Assembly (NCBI RefSeq): GCF_001277345.1
Contig: NZ_LIUT01000001.1
Span: 1 to 64,000 of the forward strand
Reading direction: 5' to 3'
DNA length: 64,000 nt
Origin: Paenibacillus solani
Lineage (GTDB): Bacteria > Bacillota > Bacilli > Paenibacillales > Paenibacillaceae
Every line of letters starts with the position of its first letter. Position 1 is the stretch's first letter. Below are positions 24,449-32,702 of this stretch, piece after piece. The translations under genes and the position numbers were made by a program. Under the pieces are notes generated by a model. The model was not told the origin of the DNA. It worked only from the letters and a program-made list of their open reading frames with translations, and ran no database searches.

Positions 24449-26110
24449 ATGAACAAATCTCGCAGAAGAATTGGAGATTTGCTTGTAGAGTCTGGACTCC
24501 TCACGAATGAACAGCTACAAATCGCCCTCACAGAAAAGAAACCCCGCCAAAAACTTGGCGAGACCTTATTGGAACTAGGCTTTATAACGGAGCAAAGACT
24601 AATAGAAGTCTTGGAGTTCCAGTTAGGAATACCTTATGTCAGTCTGTTCAAATACCCGATTGATACGAAGTTAGTTAATATTGTGTCCAAAGAAATGGCC
24701 GAGCGAAACAAGCTGATTCCGTTGAAAAAAGAAGGGAATAAACTTTATGTTGCCATGGTCGATCCGATGAACTTCTATGCTATTGACGATCTGCGGATAT
24801 CGACTGGCTTTGAAATAGAGGTGGCTATTGCCACCAGAGATGATGTTAATAAATCAATAAGCAAATATTACGGCTTAGTAGACAACATGGATGATTTATT
24901 AGGCTCAGAGCTGGGCTCCAAGGAAAAAGAGGATGATACAGTCACCGATGAGGACTCCCCGGTTGTAAAACTGGTTAATCAGTTGATTCTTGCCGGCTAT
25001 CAGCAAAGGGCCAGTGATATTCATATTGATCCGCAAGAAGGGGAAGTGATCGTTCGTTATCGAGTCGACGGTATATTAAGAACTGAGCGGAAATTCCCTA
25101 AGCATATGCATTCCATGATTGTTGCAAGGATAAAAATTTTGTCAAACCTGAATATCACAGAGTATCGAATTCCACAGGACGGTAGAATCAAAATCAATCT
25201 GGATGGAAACACCATTGATCTGCGGGTCTCGAGCTTGCCTACTGTCTACGGCGAGAAGATCGTTATGCGGATACTTGATCTAGGAAGCTCTGCGATCGAT
25301 TTGAAGAGAATGAATCTTCATCCCTTAAATTATGAACGGTTTATTCAAATGATCGAAAAGCCAACCGGGATTGTACTGCTTACCGGACCAACAGGTTCAG
25401 GAAAGTCTTCTACATTATATTCAGCGCTCAGTCAATTAAATTCACCGGATGTCAATATTATTACGGTCGAAGATCCGGTTGAATATCGTTTGGAGGGCAT
25501 TAACCAGGTTCAAGTGAACACAACCACAGGAATGACTTTTGCCAAAGGTCTCCGAGCTATTCTGCGTCAGGACCCTAATATTGTCATGATTGGTGAGATA
25601 CGTGATACCGAAACGGCAGAAATAGCTGTCCGTGCCTCCTTAACAGGCCATTTGGTGTTGAGCACTATCCATACGAATGATGCCATCAGCACGATTACCA
25701 GATTAGTAGATATGGGAATTGAGCCTTTTCTTGTGGCCGCCTCCTTATCCGGGATTGTATCCCAGCGGCTTGTCCGGCGTGTATGTCAGGAGTGCAAAAT
25801 GACAATGGAGGCCTCAGAGCGAGAGAAGGAGATTTTTGAAAATCGAAATCTGCATATTGAAACCGTATTCCGCGGTAAGGGCTGTGCAGCATGCAATATG
25901 ACAGGCTACAAAGGCAGGATTGCCGTGCATGAAATTTTGGTCATTGATGACGAAATACGGCGCATGATCATGAATAATTCCTCCATTGAAGCAATCAGAG
26001 AGGCTGCGGTACGTAAGGGGACAATATTTTTAATTGATGACGGATTAATGAAAGTACGCGAAGGATATACCACCACAGAAGAAGTATTACGTGTTGCCAT
26101 TAGTGAGTAA
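24449..26110 (+). CDS. pilB: Type IV pilus extension ATPase with MshEN domain
   Basis: 553 residues. The N-terminus has two 24-residue MshEN motifs (R7-IGDLL...LTEK and K35-LGETLL...LEFQ58), the known c-di-GMP-binding arrangement. The GspE/PilB motor follows: Walker A GPTGSGKSSTLYS (about 313-325), Asp box, Walker B IVMIGEIRD (about 375), and a zinc tetracysteine CQEC...CAAC. It powers pilus extension at the inner membrane, and the N-terminus suggests control by c-di-GMP. The last MshEN residue of motif 1 is Lys rather than Gln. Confidence 0.95.
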   Translation: MNKSRRRIGDLLVESGLLTNEQLQIALTEKKPRQKLGETLLELGFITEQRLIEVLEFQLGIPYVSLFKYPIDTKLVNIVSKEMAERNKLIPLKKEGNKLYVAMVDPMNFYAIDDLRISTGFEIEVAIATRDDVNKSISKYYGLVDNMDDLLGSELGSKEKEDDTVTDEDSPVVKLVNQLILAGYQQRASDIHIDPQEGEVIVRYRVDGILRTERKFPKHMHSMIVARIKILSNLNITEYRIPQDGRIKINLDGNTIDLRVSSLPTVYGEKIVMRILDLGSSAIDLKRMNLHPLNYERFIQMIEKPTGIVLLTGPTGSGKSSTLYSALSQLNSPDVNIITVEDPVEYRLEGINQVQVNTTTGMTFAKGLRAILRQDPNIVMIGEIRDTETAEIAVRASLTGHLVLSTIHTNDAISTITRLVDMGIEPFLVAASLSGIVSQRLVRRVCQECKMTMEASEREKEIFENRNLHIETVFRGKGCAACNMTGYKGRIAVHEILVIDDEIRRMIMNNSSIEAIREAAVRKGTIFLIDDGLMKVREGYTTTEEVLRVAISE

Positions 26111-26123
26111 AGGTGGGGTGTAT

Positions 26124-27158
26124 ATGGAATCTTTAGAGCAATTATTGCGAATGGCCTATGAATGTAAAGCGTCTGACCTCCATCTTACGGTGGGTGTACC
26201 CCCGATCGTGAGAATTAACGGCGAATTGAAACGACATGGTGAGGAGAACCTTACTTCAGCAGATACAATCAAGATGGCGAAGAGTTTCATGACTAAGGAG
26301 CAATGGGATGCCTTTCAAGAGAAGAGAGAGCTGGATCTATCTTTTGGGGTACAGAATTTGACTCGTTTCCGTGTCAATGTCTATCATCAGCGCTCGAATG
26401 TTGGAATTGCCCTCCGGCTTATCCCTACGGAAATTCCGGAATTTGATAGCCTGTCTGTGCCTGAAGTGCTCAAGCAGCTGTCCACAAAATCTCAGGGATT
26501 AATTCTCGTAACGGGTCCGACCGGCAGCGGTAAATCTACGACGTTAGCATCACTTATCAACGATATGAATAAGCGAATGCGGAAGCACATTATTACGTTA
26601 GAGGACCCAATTGAGTATTTACATCGACATAATCAATCCGTTATCAATCAACGGGAAGTTGGACAGGATTCATTTAGCTTTTCGAATGGGCTGCGAGCAG
26701 CCTTACGGCAAGATCCTGATGTGATTCTAGTTGGAGAGCTTAGGGATCTGGAGACTATATCGATCGCGATAACAGCTGCTGAGACAGGTCATTTAGTATT
26801 TGGAACTTTACATACACCTGATGCTCCATCAACGATTGATCGCATACTCGATGTATTTCCACCGAATCAACAAGGACAGATTCGCATTCAGCTTGCTTCA
26901 GTCCTGGTTGCTATCTTATCTCAACGTCTCTTCCCTACGATTGGACATCGGGGCCGGCGCGTAGCCACGGAGTTACTGATCAATAATCATGCGATAGCTA
27001 ACCTCATTCGTAATGAGAAGGTGCATCAAATCTTGAACTTTATGCAGACTGGTAAAGAATATGGGATGCACACATTGGATATGTCGATGAATGATTTGAT
27101 TGAGAAGAAAATCATATCAAGAGAAGTTGCTGAACCATACTTTAGGGAGATGAGTTAA
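26124..27158 (+). CDS. pilT: Type IV pilus retraction ATPase
   Basis: 344 residues. Walker A GPTGSGKSTTLASL, Walker B VILVGELRD, His box GTLHT and the PilT-specific AIANLIRNEKVHQI (AIRNLIRE-like) motif near the C-terminus. It disassembles the pilus and drives twitching. ATG at 26124 has AGGTGGGG; the longer in-frame start overlapping pilB is not needed. It overlaps pilC by one base (TAATG). Confidence 0.95.
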   Translation: MESLEQLLRMAYECKASDLHLTVGVPPIVRINGELKRHGEENLTSADTIKMAKSFMTKEQWDAFQEKRELDLSFGVQNLTRFRVNVYHQRSNVGIALRLIPTEIPEFDSLSVPEVLKQLSTKSQGLILVTGPTGSGKSTTLASLINDMNKRMRKHIITLEDPIEYLHRHNQSVINQREVGQDSFSFSNGLRAALRQDPDVILVGELRDLETISIAITAAETGHLVFGTLHTPDAPSTIDRILDVFPPNQQGQIRIQLASVLVAILSQRLFPTIGHRGRRVATELLINNHAIANLIRNEKVHQILNFMQTGKEYGMHTLDMSMNDLIEKKIISREVAEPYFREMS

Positions 27159-28366
27159 TGGCTCAGTTTCAATACATAGGGCGTGACAGCTCAGGTAAAG
27201 CTCGTAAAGGGAAAGTAATGGGCTCTAGCAGAAAGGAAGTCGTCGTCAATCTCCGGGAGAAAGGGATTGCGGTTACGGACATTATTGAACTTGAGACCAG
27301 CTTGCTTAATGTAGAGATTACTATAGGCAACCCTGTCAAAACACAGGATTTTGTAATTTATTTGAGGCAATTTTCAACATTGATCGTTGCAGGGGTAACG
27401 ATAGCTGAAGCTACAAAGATATTAGCGGAACAAACAGAGAGTAAGCATTTGAGAAATGCCTTAAAAAGTGTTGAGGCCGATGTGCGGTCGGGAAAACCCT
27501 TTTCGGTTGCAGCAGCCAGCCACAAGAAGATTTTCCCTCCTATGTTTATTTACTTGGTACAAGCCGGAGAGGCTTCAGGAGATTTGGATGAGACCTTGGA
27601 TCGACTAGCCACTTATTTTGAGAAGCAACATTACTCGATGCAAAAAGTGAAATCTGCATTAATGTATCCCATCGCCATCGCTATTGTAGCGATCGGTGTT
27701 GTCATATTTTTGTTAACCAACGTTGTTCCGATGTTCGTATCGATGTTTGCCCAGTTTGACGCAGAGCTCCCGGCAATTACGAAGATGGTCATGGCTATGA
27801 GTAATTGGTTACAGTCCTTCTGGTGGCTGGTCTTAATCCTTGTTGTTGCTCTAATAGCTGGGTTTATGGTGATAAAAAGCAGGCCGTCCAGCAAATATCA
27901 TCTTGACTATGCCCTCTTGAAAATGCCGTTGTTTGGAAAGTTAACACAGAAGGCCATCATTGCTAGAATGACTCGAACATTAAGTTCTCTCTTCAAGAGC
28001 TCTGTTCCAATCCTTGAGGCATTAACTATTGTGGAGCGGGTCGTATTAAATGAAGTAATGACAAGAGTATTAAGAGATGCAAGAGCTTCCCTTGAAAGCG
28101 GGCGGACACTCTCGGAACCGATGCGGCAGCATTGGATCTTCCCACCATTAGTTACCCAGATGATTGCCATTGGCGAACAATCGGGTTCGCTGGATATCAT
28201 GCTGGAGAAGGTATCCGAATTCTATGAAAAGGAAGTAGATGCAACTGCGGATGCGTTAAAGGGCTTGATCGAACCTATCATGATCATATTTCTGGCAGTC
28301 ATCGTAGGGTTTATTGTTCTGTCGCTCATGGTTCCGATGTTCGATATTTTCAATCAAGTTAAATAG
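27158..28366 (+). CDS. pilC: Type IV pilus inner-membrane platform protein
   Basis: 402 residues with two GspF domains (about 65-190 and 270-395) and three hydrophobic segments (about 165-190, 220-245, 370-395). FSTLIVAGVTIAEA and LYLVQAGEASGDLDETL-like sequences are typical of the family. It couples the PilB/PilT motors to pilin in the membrane. Start overlaps the pilT stop. Confidence 0.95.
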   Translation: MAQFQYIGRDSSGKARKGKVMGSSRKEVVVNLREKGIAVTDIIELETSLLNVEITIGNPVKTQDFVIYLRQFSTLIVAGVTIAEATKILAEQTESKHLRNALKSVEADVRSGKPFSVAAASHKKIFPPMFIYLVQAGEASGDLDETLDRLATYFEKQHYSMQKVKSALMYPIAIAIVAIGVVIFLLTNVVPMFVSMFAQFDAELPAITKMVMAMSNWLQSFWWLVLILVVALIAGFMVIKSRPSSKYHLDYALLKMPLFGKLTQKAIIARMTRTLSSLFKSSVPILEALTIVERVVLNEVMTRVLRDARASLESGRTLSEPMRQHWIFPPLVTQMIAIGEQSGSLDIMLEKVSEFYEKEVDATADALKGLIEPIMIIFLAVIVGFIVLSLMVPMFDIFNQVK

Positions 28367-28421
28367 GTTGTAATGGAAACACCATTATAATAGATTTACA
28401 AATTTTGGGGGAGGTATTTAC

Positions 28422-28934
28422 ATGTATCAAGTGGTAAAGAAGGCAATGAAGAATGAGAAGGGTTTGACGCTGATTGAGCTTTTGGCGGTTGTAGTCATCT
28501 TGGGGATTATTGCGGCAATCGCAATCCCGGCAATTGGTGGACTGATCGACAACAGTAGGAAAGATGCCCATGCAGCAAATGCGATCCAAATGATTAATTC
28601 TGCCAAATTAGCAGTTGTTGGTGACGAAACTGCTAGACCAGCGACGAATGGTACGATTAACATTTCTTTGGGTTGGCTTCAGGCGGAAGGGTATCTTGAG
28701 CCTGTTATCGATCCAGATGGGACAGATGCTGGCTACAGTATAGATGATCCAGCTGTACCGCCAGCAGACGCAGCGACGGGGATGCCATCTAGAGTAGAAG
28801 TAACAACAGCAGACAATGGTAGAACCTTCACCTATAGTGTACTGCTTGTAAATGCTGATAGAGGTGTACAAACTGACGCTGGTGCTGCTGTACCCGAGGC
28901 AGAGGTACAACGCAGCAATGTTGTTAAAAATTAA
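28422..28934 (+). CDS. Major type IV pilin
   Basis: 170 residues. Prepilin peptidase site KNEKG|LTLIELLAVVVILG with Glu5 and a long hydrophobic helix, then a small domain without a Cys pair, as in Gram-positive pilins. GGGGGAGG precedes ATG at 28422. Likely the main shaft subunit. The first 45 mature residues are almost identical to those of the adjacent broken pilin gene, so the two arose by duplication. Confidence 0.93.
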   Translation: MYQVVKKAMKNEKGLTLIELLAVVVILGIIAAIAIPAIGGLIDNSRKDAHAANAIQMINSAKLAVVGDETARPATNGTINISLGWLQAEGYLEPVIDPDGTDAGYSIDDPAVPPADAATGMPSRVEVTTADNGRTFTYSVLLVNADRGVQTDAGAAVPEAEVQRSNVVKN

Positions 28935-28964
28935 CAATATATATAAAGGTTGAGATAGTATTTG

Positions 28965-29491
28965 ATGACTTTATTGAAGAATCAAAAAGGTCTAACTCTC
29001 ATCGAATTATTAGCGGTCGTAGTTATTCTTGGGATTATAGCAGCCATTGCAATCCCGGCAATTGGAGGGTTAATTGATAACAGCAAGAAGGATGCTCACG
29101 TAGCGAACGCAATTCAGATAATTGACTCTACGAGGCTTGCTGTCGTTAGCATAGGGAAGTAAGGCCCCCTAATAGTGGTGATGTCGTATACATTTCTTTA
29201 CAATGGATCATCGATCAAGGCTACTTGGATGGAGTTAGGGATCCAGATGGAGGGAGATATACTACCGAATTAGCAGGGGCAGGAAGTTTTCAACTGATGA
29301 CTGGTGGCACAGGAGCACCAACTGATGAAGGAACCTATGTGCGAGTTGAAGCAGTTGGGATCGGACACCAGTTTAGTGTATTTACTACTAATGGTACACG
29401 AGGTATTCGAATGGCAGCTCATGATAACGGAACATCCGAAGATGACTATGTTTTAGAAGCAGATTTAGCACGGGGACAAGTCCTAAATTAA
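28965..29491 (+). pseudogene. Second pilin gene broken by a frameshift
   Basis: The start (KNQKG|LTLIELLAVVVILG) matches the upstream pilin, but the frame ends at TAA 29160-29162 after SIGK. In the -1 frame from about 29156 the sequence continues RPPNSGDVVYISLQW...GYLDGVRDPDGG, which aligns with the pilin's RPATNGTINISLGW...GYLEPVIDPDGT, and runs open to 29491. One missing base near GGGAAG explains this. No heptameric slippery site is seen, so programmed shifting is unlikely; a sequencing error or switchable loss remains possible. Confidence 0.85.
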
Positions 29492-29493
29492 AT

Positions 29494-29513
29494 ACTCCCC
29501 CTTCGGGGGGAGT
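29494..29513 (+). terminator. Hairpin after the second pilin
   Basis: ACTCCCCC-TTC-GGGGGAGT with a weak T tail. Probably an attenuator that keeps pilin transcripts more abundant than the downstream peptidase and assembly genes. Confidence 0.6.
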
Positions 29514-29538
29514 GTTATTTACAGCAAGGAGATAAACC

Positions 29539-30291
29539 ATGGCTGTACTATACTACACTTATATCACGGTGATAGGACTTCTATTAGGGTCCTTTTTCAA
29601 CGTTGTGGGTTTAAGAGTTCCAAAAGGAGAATCGATCATTAGTCCACGCTCTCATTGTACGAATTGTCATCGTACATTAAGAGCAAGGGAGCTAGTGCCT
29701 TTTTTTTCTTATATTTTCTTGAGAGGTTCATGCCGAGATTGTGGTACCAAAATATCTCCAATCTACCCGATAACGGAAATTGGCACAGCTTTGCTATTCG
29801 CGCTGACACCTTGGTTAATTGGTTGGTCAGGTGAATTGTTTATTGCATGGTCACTTCTCTCATTACTCATCATTATTTGTATTACCGATCTTCGTTACCA
29901 CATCATACCGGATAAGGTGCTTATCGTATTTGCATTGATCTTTTTTGCACTTCGTCTGGTTATCCCGCTTGAACCCTGGTGGAATATGTTGCTAGGAGCG
30001 GGCATTGGATTCATACTGCTTCTTCTCATTGCGATCGTCAGTAAAGGTGGGATGGGAGGCGGGGATATTAAATTGTTTGCCGTCTTAGGATTAGTCTTAG
30101 GTTGGAAGATTGTATTACTTGCCTTTTTCTTCTCCGCACTATATGGAACGTTCTTCGGGATGATCGGTATGGTTCTTGGAAAAGTTCGCAGAGGACAGCC
30201 GATGCCTTTTGGTCCTGCGATCGCACTGGGTACAATGACCGCTTATCTGGGGGGAGAAGCATTTGTTGACTGGTATATTCGGCTTTTATGA
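29539..30291 (+). CDS. pilD: Prepilin peptidase
   Basis: 250 residues, multi-spanning aspartic protease and N-methylase. The zinc-binding N-terminal loop with CTNCH and CRDCG is present; catalytic aspartates lie in ITDLRYHIIPD and GGGDIK. It cleaves the pilin leader peptides of this cluster. AAGGAGAT precedes ATG at 29539. Confidence 0.95.
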   Translation: MAVLYYTYITVIGLLLGSFFNVVGLRVPKGESIISPRSHCTNCHRTLRARELVPFFSYIFLRGSCRDCGTKISPIYPITEIGTALLFALTPWLIGWSGELFIAWSLLSLLIIICITDLRYHIIPDKVLIVFALIFFALRLVIPLEPWWNMLLGAGIGFILLLLIAIVSKGGMGGGDIKLFAVLGLVLGWKIVLLAFFFSALYGTFFGMIGMVLGKVRRGQPMPFGPAIALGTMTAYLGGEAFVDWYIRLL

Positions 30292-30309
30292 TCTAGTGGA
30301 GGAGAGAAT

Positions 30310-31386
30310 ATGAGAGCAAGTAGGGCGAATAGAGCGGCTGAAGACAGTCATGTAGATAATGAAAGAATTGATCGACTTGTCAGAACAAAATCTCTGCCAA
30401 AGAAGAAAATGGTTAGCATTGTCATTAAGGACCATGTGATTCGCTATATGGATGCGAAAAAACCAAGCTTGCGTGGGATCACAGCTATTGGTGAACATTA
30501 TTTGCCGCCAGGCATTATTAATGAAGGTAAAATTATGGATATGGAACGATTGCGATCCATTCTGAGGAATTGTGTGCAGAAATGGCGAATTGCGAATAGA
30601 GAAGTTCAGTTTCTCGTACCCGATTCCTTCGTTATTGTTCGCAAGCTAGATATCCCAGCTCATATTGAGGATGAGGAAATTAAGGGTTATTTATACCTTG
30701 AATTGGGAACGAAAATTCACTTACCGTTTGATAATCCTATTTTTGATATTGACTTGCTCGAACAAACGGAAGAGAAGAAAGAGATCTTATTATTTGCTGC
30801 ACCAGAGAATGTCGTGACGGAATATGCACAAGTATTGAAAAGTGTGGGTCTTAAATCTGTAGCGGCCGATGTCTCGTCCCTTGCTATTTATCGGTTATTC
30901 ATTAAGGTCTCCGATGAATTGGATATGGGTATTCCGGAAGGCCCGTTAACCTTATCGATTCAGTTTGACCTGCAATCGGTTACAGTCAGTGTGATTCACC
31001 ATCATAAGCTGCTATTAATTCGTCAATTTAAGATGAATCTGGCTATAGACAGCTGGGACAGGCAAGTAGACAAGTATGGAACTCTGACACCAGTGTGGGT
31101 CGGTGATAAAGGTCACCTGAATTATGAAATTAATGTGATGATGGGGGAAATTGATCGTGTAATCAGCTATTACCGATCTTTAATTAATCATAGTGAAGCT
31201 GAGATTGACATGATCATATTAACTGGAGATTATCCGTATCTCGATGATATTGCAAACCAGATGCAGCAAAGCATCGGGAAAGAGCCATACATGTTCACAC
31301 AAGATTTATTCGATACGCAGTCCAAGGAACTGATTCCCCCTAGATATTACTTGCCGTTAGGGCTGTCGTTAAAGGGGGGTGTGTAA
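30310..31386 (+). CDS. pilM: Type IV pilus assembly protein, actin-like
   Basis: 358 residues, actin-like ATPase fold of the PilM/ComA family (VSIVIKDHVIRYMD at the first strand; LVPDSFVIVRKLDIP; ADVSSLAIYRLF; IILTGDYPYLDDI). It forms the cytoplasmic ring that recruits PilN. GGAGGAGA precedes ATG at 30310; stop overlaps pilN (TAATG). Confidence 0.9.
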   Translation: MRASRANRAAEDSHVDNERIDRLVRTKSLPKKKMVSIVIKDHVIRYMDAKKPSLRGITAIGEHYLPPGIINEGKIMDMERLRSILRNCVQKWRIANREVQFLVPDSFVIVRKLDIPAHIEDEEIKGYLYLELGTKIHLPFDNPIFDIDLLEQTEEKKEILLFAAPENVVTEYAQVLKSVGLKSVAADVSSLAIYRLFIKVSDELDMGIPEGPLTLSIQFDLQSVTVSVIHHHKLLLIRQFKMNLAIDSWDRQVDKYGTLTPVWVGDKGHLNYEINVMMGEIDRVISYYRSLINHSEAEIDMIILTGDYPYLDDIANQMQQSIGKEPYMFTQDLFDTQSKELIPPRYYLPLGLSLKGGV

Positions 31387-31961
31387 TGCTAAGCGAGATT
31401 AATTTGCTCCCAACTCGTGAGAAGAGGAGCCCGTTCTTCTTGATTACACTAGCCGCTATATTGTTAATTGGATTGATTGGCACAGGTCTCCTGTTTATGC
31501 AGTATCAGTCTGTATCCAAAGAAAAAACGATGAAGGAATCTGAAGAGAAAGTGATAGCCAAGTTAATTGAAGAAGAAATGCAGAAGCTGCTATTAGACTC
31601 TGCCCAAACGGAGATTAAACAGTATGAGCAAGTTGTCCAGGTTGTTACACAGCTTCCGCTTCAAACGGTGAAAATTCTCGATGAGGTCACCACTGCTTTA
31701 CCGAAGAGTGGTTACTTTAAGTCCTATATGTATCAAGATACAGGGACGATCTCCATTATTGCTGATTTTGGGAGTCTGGAAGACACAGCGCAATATCTAC
31801 ACGAACTTACCTATTCAGATTGGGTAGAGAAAGTTGAAACCAGCTCAATTACAAAGATAGAAGAGAATGAAGTACAGACTAAAGCACTTTACAATGGTTC
31901 CTATACTATTCAGCTTAGAAGAGATGCTTTCACGAGGCTGAAAGGAGATGGAGCAAAGTGA
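31386..31961 (+). CDS. pilN: Type IV pilus assembly protein
   Basis: 191 residues. The N-terminal SEINLLPTREKR is the conserved PilM-binding peptide, followed by one membrane segment (about 18-38) and a coiled-coil plus ferredoxin-like domain. It links PilM to PilO. Overlaps both neighbours. Confidence 0.92.
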   Translation: MLSEINLLPTREKRSPFFLITLAAILLIGLIGTGLLFMQYQSVSKEKTMKESEEKVIAKLIEEEMQKLLLDSAQTEIKQYEQVVQVVTQLPLQTVKILDEVTTALPKSGYFKSYMYQDTGTISIIADFGSLEDTAQYLHELTYSDWVEKVETSSITKIEENEVQTKALYNGSYTIQLRRDAFTRLKGDGAK

Positions 31962-32668
31962 ATTCAAAACCTTTAAGAATTGCCTTTTTATCATTATTGG
32001 CTATCATCATTATTTCTGGGCTGTTCTTATTTTACTTTAAGGGGATCAGTCCAATCCAGAAGCAAGTGGATCAGCTAAAGACTAAGATCGACTCAGACAA
32101 ATTAGTGCTTACATCGTTACAAGAGAGCATAAAACAACAGGAGCTTCACAAGGTTGATGCTTTGAAGTTGCAGCATTTGGTTCCATTTGACGATTTCGTT
32201 GATCAATTATTACTAGATTTAAAGGCACAAGAAACGTTGTCTAAAAGTGTAATTAGTAATATTGGATTAAGCTATTCCGAGACAAATCTAAGTACAGTAC
32301 TACTTCAAATGCCAAGAGCTTCAGGGTCTGAAGCAGACAATTCAAGTGAGATTGTTACAGATGGAAACGTGGCAACAGATCCTAAGATAAGTAGCGTTAC
32401 TCTAGGAATGACGTTACAATCACCAACCTATGAAGATACACTGAAGTTTATTAATGGCATTGAGAGTCTGGACCGAATCGTTAAGGTGGATTCTCTTCAG
32501 CTTACGGATGCCAAGGACGAATACAACTTGTCCTTAACAGTGTATTATGCACCGCAGTTCAAAGGATTGGATTTAAAGGAACTCCTTCCTAAACCTATTT
32601 TCCCTGGGCCAAGCGGCAAGAAAAACCCATTCAATGTTCGAGTCCCAACGATCCCGACGGAGCAATGA
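31958..32668 (+). CDS. pilO: Type IV pilus assembly protein
   Basis: 236 residues: short cytoplasmic tail, membrane segment (about 8-28), coiled coil (about 35-70) and an extracytoplasmic domain; the usual PilO layout. GTG start at 31958 overlaps the pilN stop (GTGA). C-terminus is Pro-rich. Confidence 0.88.
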   Translation: MNSKPLRIAFLSLLAIIIISGLFLFYFKGISPIQKQVDQLKTKIDSDKLVLTSLQESIKQQELHKVDALKLQHLVPFDDFVDQLLLDLKAQETLSKSVISNIGLSYSETNLSTVLLQMPRASGSEADNSSEIVTDGNVATDPKISSVTLGMTLQSPTYEDTLKFINGIESLDRIVKVDSLQLTDAKDEYNLSLTVYYAPQFKGLDLKELLPKPIFPGPSGKKNPFNVRVPTIPTEQ

Positions 32669-32702
32669 TACGACAACAATTAAAAGAGAAGGTGAATCAG
32701 CG

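Noticed and set aside
28965..29491. Programmed -1 frameshift in the second pilin
   Set aside because: The region around GGGAAG has no X-XXY-YYZ slippery heptamer, and no stimulatory hairpin or internal Shine-Dalgarno at the right distance. A plain one-base loss or sequencing error explains it better.
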